Assembly: GCA_021827225.1 (NCBI GenBank) | Contig: JAKAXG010000011.1 | Location: forward strand, 1 to 20,429 | Source of the DNA: Actinomycetes bacterium | GTDB taxonomy: Bacteria > Actinomycetota > Acidimicrobiia > Acidimicrobiales > Palsa-688 | Reading direction: 5' to 3' | DNA length: 20,429 nt | Part shown: piece by piece, positions 1 through 7,875 of the stretch | Layout of the letters: every line of letters starts with the position of its first letter | Position numbering within the stretch: position 1 is the stretch's first letter | The notes under the pieces: generated by a model | Seen by the model: the letters and a program-made list of their open reading frames with translations, nothing else | Database searches by the model: none | What the model was told of the DNA's origin: nothing | Position numbers and translations under genes: made by a program

Positions 1-52
1 CGATCTCGAGCTTCTTCTGGAACTCAGGTTCGGTCGAGAAGTCCCAAGCCAT
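1..52 (-). CDS. N-terminus of a probable acyl-CoA dehydrogenase (cut by window edge)
   Basis: Only the first 17 codons are present, reading leftward from an ATG at 50-52. They give MAWDFSTEPEFQKKLEI, which strongly resembles the opening of many actinobacterial acyl-CoA dehydrogenases (FAD-dependent fatty-acyl-CoA oxidation in the cytoplasm). A good ribosome binding site (AAGGA) lies 8 bases upstream of the ATG. No catalytic residue is inside the window, so the family call rests on the N-terminal pattern alone and is recall, not alignment. The gene lies in the same orientation as the genes to its right. Confidence 0.6.
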   Translation of the reverse strand, partial: MAWDFSTEPEFQKKLEI

Positions 53-138
53 GCCAGCCGTCCTTTCCACGCGCACATCGGTCCGCCGTACCGTAGCGCC
101 GCCGGCTCGGGACCGACACGGCGTTGCCCCCGGTGCGC

Positions 139-155
139 GCCCCGCCGGACGGGGC
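139..155 (-). terminator. Possible terminator hairpin after the small membrane protein
   Basis: GCCCCG and CGGGGC form a perfect 6-bp stem around a 5-base loop, starting 8 bases beyond the stop codon of the 52-residue protein on the minus strand. There is no T-run, so this is a GC hairpin of the kind common in high-GC bacteria rather than a textbook intrinsic terminator. The adjacent bases are very GC-rich, so chance pairing is possible. Confidence 0.3.
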
Positions 156-163
156 CCCGGCTC

Positions 164-322
164 TCAGTGGCTGCGGAGGCCGTGCTGGGCTTGATGGTGG
201 GCGGCCGCGACGCGGTAGATGACGAAGCCGACGGCGGCGACCAGGAGGATCGGGACCAATGGGAAGAAGACGATGAAAATGCCGAGCAGCAGGAGCGCCG
301 GCAGGAGCAGGAACAGGAACAT
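164..322 (-). CDS. Small hydrophobic membrane protein, 52 residues
   Basis: A short gene reading leftward from ATG (320-322) to TGA (164-166). A G-rich ribosome binding site (GAGGGGG) sits about 6 bases before the ATG. Residues 2-38 are almost entirely hydrophobic, with one proline-containing break (FFPLVP, residues 19-24), so they could form one long or two short membrane segments. The C-terminal 14 residues are polar and histidine-rich (AHHQAQHGLRSH). I do not recognise a family. Function is unknown; it may be a small integral membrane peptide or an accessory to a neighbour. The support is the ribosome binding site, the strongly membrane-like composition and the absence of a competing gene. 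Confidence 0.6.
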   Translation of the reverse strand: MFLFLLLPALLLLGIFIVFFPLVPILLVAAVGFVIYRVAAAHHQAQHGLRSH

Positions 323-418
323 CGCTACCCCCTCTCGAGGACCTACGCAAGCGATGATCCGCCCCCCGTGGCGCCCCTGATAGAGCCGTTCGGCCCGACC
401 CCGCGGCCCCGGCGTTCC

Positions 419-1321
419 CTAACTGTCGGCGGGTCCCGACCGGTCGGCGGCGAGGTCATGAGGGCCGGCGCCGGGGTAGCCCCGGCCCTCCCGCACGGTG
501 GCGCTGAACCCGGCCAGCGTCTCGATGACCTCGTCCGCGGCGTCGCCCAGGGTCTCGACGATCGGGGCGCACAGCCTGTCGGTGGCCACCTCCACCTCCT
601 CCCGGGCCCGCCGGCCGCCGTCGGTGAGCTGACCGTCGGCGATCAGCCGCCTCGACTCCAGCCGCGCGATCCCCTGATCCAGTGCCTGCTCGCTCCACGC
701 CCTGGTTCTGATGTAGCTCTTGAGCGGGAGTCCCCAGTACAGCTCGGTGAGAAGCCCGATCTCCACGGCGTCGAACCCGGCGGAGGTCCACGCCGCTATG
801 TGGACGTCGCCGCGGTACTCCCGGAGCCGGTCGGCGTAGCGCCAGGCCGCCCCGACCGGCGCTTCGGGAACCGGCTGGGCGAGCAGCCCGGCGAAGAGAG
901 GCCGCCCGTGGGGGCCGAGCGCCGCGCTGGCCGTGGCCAGGGCCGGGCCCAGCCGTTCGGCGCCGGGCGGGTTCTCCCCGAGGAGCCGGCACAGCTGGCC
1001 GACCGCGCCGTCGGTGCGGGCCGCGCCGATGGCCGACGCCGTGGTCCGGGACCAGCCGTCGCTGACCGCCGGCACGACCACCGCCGGGTTGAACACCGCG
1101 AAGGTGGCGGCGACGACCTCCCCGGGGACCTGGCCCAGGATGGAACCCCGGCTGCAGAAGTACGCCGGCCCGTCCGGCAGCGCCACCCCGCCCGACCGGC
1201 CCGGGCTGGGGGCGAACCCCAGCTTCTCGTAGAGGTCGTGGCACTCGGGCGAGAAGTACACCTGGCCGGCGAAGGGCTCCAGGGCGCCGGCCAGTCGCCG
1301 GGCCTTTCGTTCGTCAGACAC
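419..1321 (-). CDS. SCO6745-family protein (winged-helix/SalK-like)
   Basis: About 300 residues, resembling the SCO6745 family found widely in Actinobacteria, whose members carry an HTH/SalK-like fold and have no settled biochemical role. Typical features seen are an early YFSPECHDLYEKLGF segment, GSILGQVPGEVVAATFAVFNP, a REYRGDVHIAAW stretch and the C-terminal helix-rich part with TDGGRRAREEVEVATDRL. I chose the GTG at 1319-1321 because a GGGGGGA ribosome binding site precedes it by 8 bases and family similarity begins immediately after. An adjacent GTG at 1322-1324, an in-frame ATG at 1358-1360 and a start at 1402 are alternatives. The gene is separated by about 120 bases from its upstream neighbour on the same strand. 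No DNA-binding role can be claimed from sequence alone. Confidence 0.75.
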   Translation of the reverse strand: MSDERKARRLAGALEPFAGQVYFSPECHDLYEKLGFAPSPGRSGGVALPDGPAYFCSRGSILGQVPGEVVAATFAVFNPAVVVPAVSDGWSRTTASAIGAARTDGAVGQLCRLLGENPPGAERLGPALATASAALGPHGRPLFAGLLAQPVPEAPVGAAWRYADRLREYRGDVHIAAWTSAGFDAVEIGLLTELYWGLPLKSYIRTRAWSEQALDQGIARLESRRLIADGQLTDGGRRAREEVEVATDRLCAPIVETLGDAADEVIETLAGFSATVREGRGYPGAGPHDLAADRSGPADS

Positions 1322-1416
1322 CACTCTTGTCCCCCCACCCGTGGGCGTTGTCGTAACCATCCGGCTACCAGGCCGACGGCCGAGCACAACGGGCGGGCAC
1401 ATGATATGCCAGTTGT

Positions 1417-1436
1417 CCGGGGCGGCGCGGCCCCGG
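1417..1436 (-). terminator. Possible terminator hairpin after the kinase/flippase-like gene
   Basis: CCGGGGC and GCCCCGG form a perfect 7-bp stem with a 6-base loop, beginning 5 bases past the TAG stop of the 793-residue protein on the minus strand. No T-run follows. Position immediately after the stop supports a 3'-end role, but composition bias makes this tentative. Confidence 0.4.
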
Positions 1437-1441
1437 CCGGT

Positions 1442-3823
1442 CTAGAGCGTCCCGGTTCGTTGCAGCGCCATGTAGGAGATCCAGCCGATGGGGATGGGCA
1501 GCCAGAAGGTGGCGAAGCGGAATATCAGCACGGCCGGCACCGCCTGGTGGGTGGGGACGCCTATGCCGGTGAGGCCGGCCGCCAGGGCCGCCTCGACGCC
1601 GCCCAGGCCCCCGGGGGTCGGGGCGGCGGCACCCACGGCGCCTCCGATCAGGTACACGACGGCGGTGGCGAGAATCGGGGGGTGGGCTCCGACCGAGTGG
1701 AGAGCGGCCAGGAAGGCGGTCACGTAGGCGGCGTTGAGCAGCACGCTGGAGGCCACGCCGGCGCCCAGGCGGAGGGGGCGCGAGAGGGCCTGCAGCAACT
1801 GCGGGACGATTCCCTTCAGGTAGCCCGACACCAGTCGCCGGAGCCGGGCCCGGGTGGCGGGGACGAGCCACAGGAGGGCGAGCAGGCCGGCGACCACCAG
1901 GGCCGCGGTCACGACGTCGGCGCCCGGTACCAGCTTCACCCGGCTGACCCCCGAGCCGGTGAGCAGGCCGAGGACCACCACCATGAGGACGGTCGTCGCC
2001 GCGTTCACCACCTGCGTCAGCGCCACGGCCGCCGTCACCGACCTCTGGTCGACGTCCTGGCGGGACAGGTACCGGGCGTTGACCGCCACGTAGCCCAGCG
2101 TGGACGGCATGGCCACCCCGATGAACGACGTCGCCAGCTGCACCGCCGACCCCCGGAGCAGGGACAGCCGCTTGGACACGAAAGATGACAGGTTGGCGGA
2201 GGCGGCCCAGTAGGTGACCGACGACGCGAGAACGGCCAGGCCGAACCACCAGATGCTCATCCGGCTCAGCGTGGCCAGCAGGTTGACGGAGGCCACCTGG
2301 CCGGCGATCACGTACCCGGCGATGGCGAGGGCGGCGGCGCTGACCACGGTGCGCCACCGGAAGCGTTCGAGCTGGGCCAGAGCCACCGTCTGCCCGGAGC
2401 CCACCAGCCTGGCCCGCACCTCCGCCAGGCAGCCCGAAGCCTGCCTCATCGCCGACCACCCCCACGGGGCGAGGGCGACGGGTTGCAGCACCGACGCCAC
2501 GGCTGCCTCGTCCAGGCCCTCGTAACCGACGCGCAGGGCCCGGACCGCGGCGTCGGGGTCAGCCAGCCGGGCGACGGTGGTGACCAGCTGGGCCACGTCG
2601 AGGTGTCGCGAGACGGGCCCCGCTCCGGGCAGCGCCGAGTCGAGGTTGGCGAAGCCGGTCGAGTCCCCGCGGACCAGCAGGTTCTGGGGGCGCAGGTCGC
2701 GGTGGGTGATCCCGGCCCGGTGCAGGGAGGCCAGCGACTCGAACAGCGAAGCGGCGACGGCGGGGGTGAGCGGTTGCTCCACCGGGCCGCCGTCGGGAAC
2801 GGTGGTGACCAGGGCGAGGGTGTCCTCGGGCAGGGACTCGAGCAGGACCAGCCGCGGGGCGGTGACACCGACCCGGTCGGCCAGCGCGCAGGCCAGGGCC
2901 AGCTCCTGGATCCTGGCCCGGGACCCGGTCGCGGCCTGCCCGGCCACCGCCGGGCGTAGCCGGACCAGGGCCCAGATCCGCCTGAGGGCTCCAGAGCCGC
3001 GGGTGTCGCGGTTGGCGAAGTGCACCTCTATCCGGGTGCCGTCGTCGAGCACTCCCGAGACCAGGTTGCGGATCCGCCTGGGTGAGGCGAGCAGCCGGAC
3101 GGTGACCAGGTCCCGGGCGGCCAGCCAGTCGGCCAGGTCGGCGTCTGGCGGCCGGGTGGGGGGCACCCCGAGCGCCCACCGCACCCCCCAGCCGACCATC
3201 GGCCCCCCGGCGGCGGCGACGGCGGCGGCGAACGGCGGCAGCGCACCGTCGGCGACCCCGCTGAGCAGGAGCGCCGCCGCGCAGCCGGCGCTCCAGCGGC
3301 CCCAACCGGGCCGGTGGAGCAGGTCGGCGGACACCACGAAGGCGCAGAACGCCGCGGCTATCACCAGGACCGATGACCCGTTGCCGTAGACCACCACGTG
3401 CGACACCGCGTGCTGGGTGCGCCACAGCGCCGTGGAGCCGGCGGCCCCCGCGCCGGCGAGGACGGTGGCCACGGCCGCGTCCAGGGCCTCCTGCCTGTTC
3501 CTGCGCAGCACGGCGGCGCCGGCGACGGCCACCAGCAGGAACGCGCCCAGGCCGGCCACGCCCGCGGCGCCGAACGCCAGCCAGCGGGGGATGTGCGAGA
3601 ACCACCTCGAGACGTCGGTGGAGATCTCCTCGGCGGCCAGGGGCAGGCCCTGGACCGATCCGATGATGACGGCGACGGCGGCCAGGGCCAGCAGGGCCCG
3701 GATGCCGTCGATGGGCCGGTGCTCCCGTTCCGGGTAGCCCCGTGCCCGCTCCCGCGTCCCGCTGCCCGGGCCCGCGTCCGGGCCGGGGGTCGCCCGGATG
3801 CTCCGATGGAACCTGACCGCCAC
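1442..3823 (-). CDS. Fusion of kinase-like domain and LPG-synthase/flippase-type transmembrane domain
   Basis: 793 residues from a GTG at 3821-3823, the first start after an in-frame TAA. The N-terminal ~220 residues hold several membrane segments. Residues ~240-480 resemble a protein-kinase/aminoglycoside-phosphotransferase fold: HRDLRPQNLLV at 374-384 supplies catalytic D376 and N381, but the DFG-equivalent reads ANLDSA (392-397), with Asn393 where Asp is expected. Residues ~490-793 are a multi-span domain of the lysylphosphatidylglycerol-synthase TM/YbhN type, with the signature PTPGGLGGVEAAL at 735-747. Such membrane domains act in lipid aminoacylation or transbilayer movement; no aminoacyl-transferase domain is present, so LPG synthesis is not implied. 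Similar kinase-plus-membrane fusions occur in Actinobacteria. The gene lies 105 bases downstream of cysK and may be cotranscribed. Kinase activity is uncertain and the substrate unknown. The ribosome binding site is poor, so a downstream start is possible. Confidence 0.8.
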   Translation of the reverse strand: MAVRFHRSIRATPGPDAGPGSGTRERARGYPEREHRPIDGIRALLALAAVAVIIGSVQGLPLAAEEISTDVSRWFSHIPRWLAFGAAGVAGLGAFLLVAVAGAAVLRRNRQEALDAAVATVLAGAGAAGSTALWRTQHAVSHVVVYGNGSSVLVIAAAFCAFVVSADLLHRPGWGRWSAGCAAALLLSGVADGALPPFAAAVAAAGGPMVGWGVRWALGVPPTRPPDADLADWLAARDLVTVRLLASPRRIRNLVSGVLDDGTRIEVHFANRDTRGSGALRRIWALVRLRPAVAGQAATGSRARIQELALACALADRVGVTAPRLVLLESLPEDTLALVTTVPDGGPVEQPLTPAVAASLFESLASLHRAGITHRDLRPQNLLVRGDSTGFANLDSALPGAGPVSRHLDVAQLVTTVARLADPDAAVRALRVGYEGLDEAAVASVLQPVALAPWGWSAMRQASGCLAEVRARLVGSGQTVALAQLERFRWRTVVSAAALAIAGYVIAGQVASVNLLATLSRMSIWWFGLAVLASSVTYWAASANLSSFVSKRLSLLRGSAVQLATSFIGVAMPSTLGYVAVNARYLSRQDVDQRSVTAAVALTQVVNAATTVLMVVVLGLLTGSGVSRVKLVPGADVVTAALVVAGLLALLWLVPATRARLRRLVSGYLKGIVPQLLQALSRPLRLGAGVASSVLLNAAYVTAFLAALHSVGAHPPILATAVVYLIGGAVGAAAPTPGGLGGVEAALAAGLTGIGVPTHQAVPAVLIFRFATFWLPIPIGWISYMALQRTGTL

Positions 3824-3928
3824 TTTCAGGCAGCTACCCCGTTAGAGGACGGAAAAATGAAAGCGCAGTGGGCTACCGACGCCTCCACGTCAGGGAGGGC
3901 CGCGGCTGGGAGTGGTGGGGCCTGATGG

Positions 3929-4852
3929 CTACTCGCCCTGAATGGGGAACAGGTCGGTGCTGAGATAGCGCTCTCCTGTGTCGGGAAGGACCACCACGAC
4001 GGTAGCGCCCCGCATGTCGGGCCTGGCGGCCAGCTCGGCGGCGGCGACGGCCGCCGCCCCCGATGATACCCCGACCAGTATGCCCTCCTCCGTCGCCAGC
4101 CGGCGGGTCCCGGCCACGGCGGCGGGGCCGCTGACCCGGAGGACCTCGTCGTAGAGGTCGGTGTCGAGCACATCGGGGACGAAACCGGCACCGATGCCCT
4201 GGATGGGATGGGGAGAAGGGTCGCCTCCGGACAGGACCGGGGACTCCTCGGGCTCGACCGCCACCAGCCGCACCTCGGGGTTGTGGCGTCTGAGGGCCCG
4301 CCCGGCCCCGGTGATGGTGCCGCCGGTCCCCACCCCCGCCACCAGGGCGTCGACCTGTCCGCCGGTGTCGCGCCAGATCTCCTCGCCGGTGGTCGCCTCG
4401 TGGACGGCCGGGTTCGCCGGGTTCAGGAACTGCTGGGGCATGAACCAGCCGTTCTCGCGCGCCAGCCTGGAGGCCTCGTCGATGGCGGCCCGCATACCTC
4501 CCGAGGCCGGGGTGAGCACCAGCCGGGCGCCGTAGGCGGCGAGAAGCTTGCGCCGCTCGAGGCTCATGGACTCGGGCATGGTGAACACCGCCCGGTACCC
4601 CCGGGCGGCGGCGACCATGGCCAGCCCGACCCCGGTGTTGCCGCTCGTCGGCTCCACGATGGTTCCCCCCTCGGGCAGGTCGCCGGACCGGGCGGCGGCG
4701 TCGAGCATGGACAGGGCTATGCGGTCCTTGACGCTGCCGCCGGGGTTGGATCGCTCGAGCTTGGCCACGACCCGCCTGCCGGGGGCGAAGCGGGCCAGAT
4801 GCACCAGCGGGGTGCCGCCGATGATGCCGGTGACGTCGGAATGGATGGTCAT
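3929..4852 (-). CDS. cysK: Cysteine synthase A (O-acetylserine sulfhydrylase)
   Basis: 307 residues of the PLP fold-type II family. It converts O-acetylserine and sulfide to cysteine and acetate in the cytoplasm, the last step of cysteine synthesis. Seen in sequence: the PLP lysine K42 in NPGGSVKDR, the substrate loop TSGNTG at 69-74, the glycine-rich GVGTGGT phosphate loop, and the C-terminal SSGAA motif that binds the pyridine nitrogen. Length and order match the CysK family with no missing elements. The ATG (4850-4852) overlaps the TGA of cysE as ATGA, indicating translational coupling. A cystathionine beta-synthase-like use of other activated serines cannot be excluded, but pairing with cysE strongly favours cysteine synthesis. 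Confidence 0.95.
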   Translation of the reverse strand: MTIHSDVTGIIGGTPLVHLARFAPGRRVVAKLERSNPGGSVKDRIALSMLDAAARSGDLPEGGTIVEPTSGNTGVGLAMVAAARGYRAVFTMPESMSLERRKLLAAYGARLVLTPASGGMRAAIDEASRLARENGWFMPQQFLNPANPAVHEATTGEEIWRDTGGQVDALVAGVGTGGTITGAGRALRRHNPEVRLVAVEPEESPVLSGGDPSPHPIQGIGAGFVPDVLDTDLYDEVLRVSGPAAVAGTRRLATEEGILVGVSSGAAAVAAAELAARPDMRGATVVVVLPDTGERYLSTDLFPIQGE

Positions 4853-5442
4853 GCCTGTCGGTCCTCTCGGTCCTCTGTGTCGGTCGGGAGCAGGGGTTGC
4901 GGGTCGGCGGCGGGGGGTCTGCGGATGCGGCCCACCCGTGGTTCGGCGGCGGTGGCCACGGACCCCGGGGCCACATCGGACATCACCACGGCGTAGGGCC
5001 CGATCCGTGAGCCTGCCCCTACCGTGACCGGTCCGAGCACGGTGGCGCCGACCGCCAGTGTCACGCCGTCGCCGATGGTGGGGTGGCGCTTGGCGCCCTT
5101 GACGTCCACCCACCACCCTCGCCCGCCAAGGGTCACCCCGTGGTAGAGCGTCACGTCGTCTCCGATCACGGCGGTCTCGCCGATCACCACCCCGGCTCCG
5201 TGGTCGATGAAGCAGCGCCGTCCGATGGTGGCCCCGGGGTGGATCTCGATGTCGGTGAGGAACCGGGACAGCTGCGACACCGCCCGGCCGGCGAAGCAGT
5301 GGCCCCGCCGCCACAGCCGATGAGCGAGCCGGTGGGCCACGATGGCCCACACCCCCTGGTACATCAGCGCCTGGCTGCCCTGGCCCGGCCGGAGAGCGGG
5401 ATCCCGGCGGTAGGCGGCGGAGACGTCCTCCCGGAGGCTCAC
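4849..5442 (-). CDS. cysE: Serine O-acetyltransferase
   Basis: About 197 residues. It transfers acetyl from acetyl-CoA to L-serine, making the O-acetylserine used by the adjacent cysK. The protein shows the family's N-terminal helical part ([16 protein letters not shown]) followed by a left-handed beta-helix built from hexapeptide repeats, including [31 protein letters not shown] with the probable catalytic H81, and [10 protein letters not shown]. The GTG at 5440-5442 was chosen because family similarity begins there; no clear Shine-Dalgarno precedes it, and a GTG at 5527-5529 would add 29 residues of low-complexity Arg/Pro sequence. The C-terminal tail (ending EDREDRQA) lacks the terminal isoleucine that inserts into CysK in the enterobacterial complex. 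Its stop overlaps the cysK start by four bases. Confidence 0.92.
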   Translation of the reverse strand: MSLREDVSAAYRRDPALRPGQGSQALMYQGVWAIVAHRLAHRLWRRGHCFAGRAVSQLSRFLTDIEIHPGATIGRRCFIDHGAGVVIGETAVIGDDVTLYHGVTLGGRGWWVDVKGAKRHPTIGDGVTLAVGATVLGPVTVGAGSRIGPYAVVMSDVAPGSVATAAEPRVGRIRRPPAADPQPLLPTDTEDREDRQA

Positions 5443-5584
5443 CGACGCCGGCCGCGGGAGCGGTGGGCGGCTTCGCCGGAGGCGGAGGGACGGACGACGG
5501 TGGGCGGGGCAAGCGGCATCCCTATCCACTACCCGTTCAGGACGCCCGGACCGCCGCCCCGATGCCGTCGAGCATCATGGCGGT
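5443..5584. promoter_or_regulatory. Divergent intergenic region between cysE and the MDR oxidoreductase
   Basis: These 142 bases separate two divergently oriented genes and so should hold promoters for both. I could not find a convincing -35/-10 pair or a clear operator; the sequence is GC-rich apart from a slightly AT-richer patch around 5518-5537. The call is from position only. If cysE really starts at 5529, the shared region shrinks to 55 bases. Confidence 0.35.
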
Positions 5585-6553
5585 ATGCGTGCGGTCATGG
5601 TCAGCCGGCCGGGGGGTCCCGAGGTGCTGCGTGTGGAGGACCGCCCGCCGCCGGTCCCGGGCCCGGGCCGGATCCTCGTCGACGTGGCCGCCGCCGGGGT
5701 CAACTTCATGGACATCTACGCCCGGGAGGGCCGGCCGCCCTACACCCGTGACGTCCCGTTCGTGTTGGGAGCCGAGGCGGCGGGCACCGTGGCCGCCGTC
5801 GGGGAGGGGGTCACCGGTGTCTCCGTTGGGGACCGGGTCGCCTGGACGGGGGTGCCGGGCAGCTACGCCGAGCAGGTGGTGGTGCCGGCCGACCGGGCCG
5901 TCCCGGTACCCGCCGGGGTGGACCTCGCCACCGCGGCGGCGGTGATGCTGCAGGGCTGCACCGCCCACTACCTGGCCTGCAGCACCTTTCCGGTCGTGGA
6001 GGCGACGGTGGCGGTGGTCCACGCCGCCGCGGGAGGCGTGGGGCAGCTCCTCACCCAGATCGTGCGGATGCGGGGGGGCGTCGTCGTGGCGACCACCTCC
6101 GGAGGGCCGAAGGCGGACACGGCGCGCCAGGCCGGCGCCCACCACGTGGCCGGCTACGAGGACTACCCGGAGGTCGTCGCCGAAGTGACCGCAGGCGTGG
6201 GAGCCGATGTCGTCTACGACGGCGTCGGCAGGGACACCTTCGACCGGAGCCTGCAGGTGCTGCGCCCCCGCGGGCTGATGGTCTTCTACGGTGCGGCCAG
6301 CGGACCGGTCGCTCCGCTCGAGCTGTCGCGGCTGCAGACGGGCGGATCCCTGTTCGTCACCCGGCCGACCCTCGTCGACTACATCACCACCCCGGGGGAG
6401 CTGCGCGCCCGCACCGACGACCTGTTCGGGTGGATCACGGCGGGCAGGCTGCAGGTCGCGGTGGGAGGCACCTACCCGCTGGCGGACGCCGCCCGGGCGC
6501 ACGAGGACCTGGCCGGGCGGCGCACCACCGGCAAGCTGCTGCTGGTGCCCTGA
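5585..6553 (+). CDS. Quinone oxidoreductase-like zinc-independent MDR enzyme
   Basis: 322 residues of the medium-chain dehydrogenase/reductase superfamily, quinone oxidoreductase (Qor) branch. Such enzymes reduce quinones or activated alkenes with NADPH in the cytoplasm. The N-terminal GroES-like domain opens MRAVMVSRPGGPEVL and includes GVNFMDIYAREG and the GAEAAGTVAAVGEGV segment; the Rossmann domain has HAAAGGVG at 146-153 for the dinucleotide. The catalytic and structural zinc cysteines of alcohol dehydrogenases are absent, as expected for this branch. The end (RTTGKLLLVP) is typical and the length is normal. The ATG has only a weak upstream ribosome binding site. It lies 60 bases before an SDR gene and the two may be cotranscribed. 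The physiological substrate cannot be read from sequence. Confidence 0.9.
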   Translation: MRAVMVSRPGGPEVLRVEDRPPPVPGPGRILVDVAAAGVNFMDIYAREGRPPYTRDVPFVLGAEAAGTVAAVGEGVTGVSVGDRVAWTGVPGSYAEQVVVPADRAVPVPAGVDLATAAAVMLQGCTAHYLACSTFPVVEATVAVVHAAAGGVGQLLTQIVRMRGGVVVATTSGGPKADTARQAGAHHVAGYEDYPEVVAEVTAGVGADVVYDGVGRDTFDRSLQVLRPRGLMVFYGAASGPVAPLELSRLQTGGSLFVTRPTLVDYITTPGELRARTDDLFGWITAGRLQVAVGGTYPLADAARAHEDLAGRRTTGKLLLVP

Positions 6554-6613
6554 GACGGCGGGCGCCGGCCGGATGTAGCCTCTGCCCCGGCCGCACGAGA
6601 CGGGGGTGGAGGA

Positions 6614-7516
6614 GTGGAACTGACACCGGGACGGGTCGCCGTGGTGACCGGGGCGGCCAGCGGTCTGGGCCTGGCCATGTGCGAGCGCTTCGCCGCGTCC
6701 GGAATGGACGTGGTGATGGCCGACGTCGAGGAGACCGCTCTCCGCCGGGCGGCCGAGCGCGTCGAGAGCCGCGGGGTCAAGACGCTGGCCGTCCCGACCG
6801 ACGTGAGCGACGAGTCGGCGGTCCAGGCCCTGGCGTCGGCGGCCACCGGCCATTTCGGTGCCGTCCACCTGGTGTGCAACAACGCCGGTGTGTCCAGTGA
6901 CGCGGATCCGTGGTTCGGGCCGACCTCGGCCTGGTCCTGGGTCATGGGCGTCAACTTCTGGGGCGTCGTCTACGGGATCAGGGCGTTCCTTCCCCATCTG
7001 GTGGCCGGCGGGGGAGGCCACATCGTCAACACCGCCAGCGTCGCCGGCATCCTCCCCGGGTTCGGGCCCGCCTACGACGCCTCCAAGCACGCCGTGGTCG
7101 CCGTCTCCGAGGACCTCTACAACGCCATGACCGTGGCCGGCCTGCCCGTCGGGGTGAGCGTCCTCTGCCCCGGCTGGGTGCGCACCTCCATCATCGACGC
7201 CAAGCGCAACTGGCCCCGCCACCTGGGCGAGGCGCCCCCGCCCGCTCCCGCCGCCGAGGTGACCAGGCCCCACTTCCGCCGGGCCATCGACGAGGGGGCG
7301 ACCCCGGCCGAGGTGGCCGACCGGGTCGCCGATGCGGTGGCCGGGGAGCGGTTCTGGGTGTTCAACGAGTCGCAGTTCCTGGAGGTGGCCCTCGGCCGGT
7401 GGCACAGCATCGCCGAGCGCCAGAACCCGTCGGTGGACCGGGACCTTCCCGGCGTCACGCCGACCAGTGAGATCCTGGCCCAGGTCCGGTCGTTCCTGGA
7501 GCAGACCCAGGCGTAG
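6614..7516 (+). CDS. SDR-family NAD(P)-dependent oxidoreductase
   Basis: 300 residues of the classical short-chain dehydrogenase family. The cofactor motif TGAASGLG is at 12-19, NNAG at 89-92, and the catalytic serine, tyrosine and lysine are S142, Y154 and K158 (YDASK). The Asp in VVMADVEE after the second strand suggests NAD(H) preference, an inference from family rules. After the core there is a ~100-residue C-terminal part (containing EVTRPHFRRAIDEGATPAEVADRV) typical of actinobacterial SDRs of unknown substrate. The start is GTG; a G-rich stretch (GGGGGTGGAGGA) directly precedes it. The gene probably forms a two-gene unit with the upstream MDR oxidoreductase. Confidence 0.9.
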   Translation: MELTPGRVAVVTGAASGLGLAMCERFAASGMDVVMADVEETALRRAAERVESRGVKTLAVPTDVSDESAVQALASAATGHFGAVHLVCNNAGVSSDADPWFGPTSAWSWVMGVNFWGVVYGIRAFLPHLVAGGGGHIVNTASVAGILPGFGPAYDASKHAVVAVSEDLYNAMTVAGLPVGVSVLCPGWVRTSIIDAKRNWPRHLGEAPPPAPAAEVTRPHFRRAIDEGATPAEVADRVADAVAGERFWVFNESQFLEVALGRWHSIAERQNPSVDRDLPGVTPTSEILAQVRSFLEQTQA

Positions 7517-7566
7517 CCGGCTGGCTCGACCAGGCCTCAGGGCGTCGCCGCCCGGGTCTGCAGTCC

Positions 7567-7588
7567 CGCGCCGGACGCGGCCGGCGCG
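7567..7588 (+). terminator. Possible terminator hairpin after the SDR gene
   Basis: CGCGCCGG and CCGGCGCG form a perfect 8-bp stem around a 6-base loop, about 50 bases past the SDR stop codon. No T-run follows. It could end the MDR-SDR transcript. Confidence 0.35.
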
Positions 7589-7776
7589 CCATCCTGACGG
7601 CGGATCGCCGGCCACGATCGCCCGGTCGGGAGTGTCTGACCGGAAGGACCGGTTTCGACTCGTCAACTCGGCGTAGAGGAAACACGCTCTCCGCCCGAGG
7701 TGGAGACGGGCGTCCGATCCTACCGTGACCCCCACGGTCGGCTGGGAAAGACCGCAGGGAAAGGAGGGGCAGACAC

Positions 7777-7806
7777 GTGTCGACCGCGCGCCCGGTGTGC
7801 GGGTGA
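7777..7806 (+). CDS. Candidate leader peptide (upstream ORF, 9 residues)
   Basis: GTG at 7777 follows the strongest Shine-Dalgarno in this leader, AAAGGAGG at 7760-7767, with 9 bases of spacing. It encodes MSTARPVCG and stops at TGA 7804-7806. It is in the same reading frame as the secreted protein that begins about 70 bases later, so an unstopped version would be an N-terminal extension of it. It overlaps the palindrome GACACGTGTC. The main gene has only a weak ribosome binding site, so a regulatory upstream ORF is plausible. The alternative is a chance Shine-Dalgarno. Confidence 0.3.
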   Translation: MSTARPVCG

Positions 7807-7811
7807 CCCAC

Positions 7812-7829
7812 CAGGACGATCGGGTCCTG
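7812..7829 (+). promoter_or_regulatory. Leader hairpin between upstream ORF and secreted-protein start
   Basis: CAGGAC and GTCCTG form a perfect 6-bp stem with a 6-base loop, 6 bases after the stop of the candidate leader peptide and about 46 bases before the chosen start of the main gene. A structure here could respond to translation of the upstream ORF. This is inference from position. Confidence 0.25.
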
Positions 7830-7875
7830 CGTGTCCCGTGCGGCGGGTCTGCTTCAACAGCAGCTAGATCACGGA

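Larger units (their letters stand above)
7517..7875 (+). other. 359-base intergenic/leader region before the secreted repeat protein
   Basis: No conserved protein gene was seen here on either strand. It holds, in order: a weak GC hairpin after the SDR gene (7567-7588), a moderately AT-richer stretch at about 7650-7690, the perfect palindrome GACACGTGTC at 7772-7781, a small upstream ORF with a strong Shine-Dalgarno (7777-7806) and a 6-bp hairpin (7812-7829). I found no convincing sigma-70 promoter and no match to cyclic-di-GMP, cyclic-di-AMP or other riboswitch consensus that I can recall. The arrangement suggests a long regulated 5' leader, but that is inference. Confidence 0.5.

Noticed and set aside
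167..2188. Long plus-strand open frame (673 codons) opposite the left-hand genes
   Set aside because: Its translation is low-complexity Gly/Arg/Pro/His with no recognisable motif, and it lies antisense to two genes with clear family similarity. High third-position GC removes stops from antisense frames.
1442..3823. Lysylphosphatidylglycerol synthase (MprF) as the function of the 793-residue protein
   Set aside because: Only the membrane domain resembles that family; the aminoacyl-transferase domain is absent and a kinase-like domain is present instead.
3857..3925. Short plus-strand ORF (22 codons) with a passable ribosome binding site between cysK and the kinase-like gene
   Set aside because: Very short, no recognisable feature, and located in the gap of an apparent minus-strand operon; the ribosome binding site is likely chance.
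7517..7875. Possible riboswitch (cyclic-di-GMP or cyclic-di-AMP type) before a surface-protein gene
   Set aside because: I compared the leader with the core conserved blocks of these classes as I remember them and found no match. A covariance-model search would settle it.
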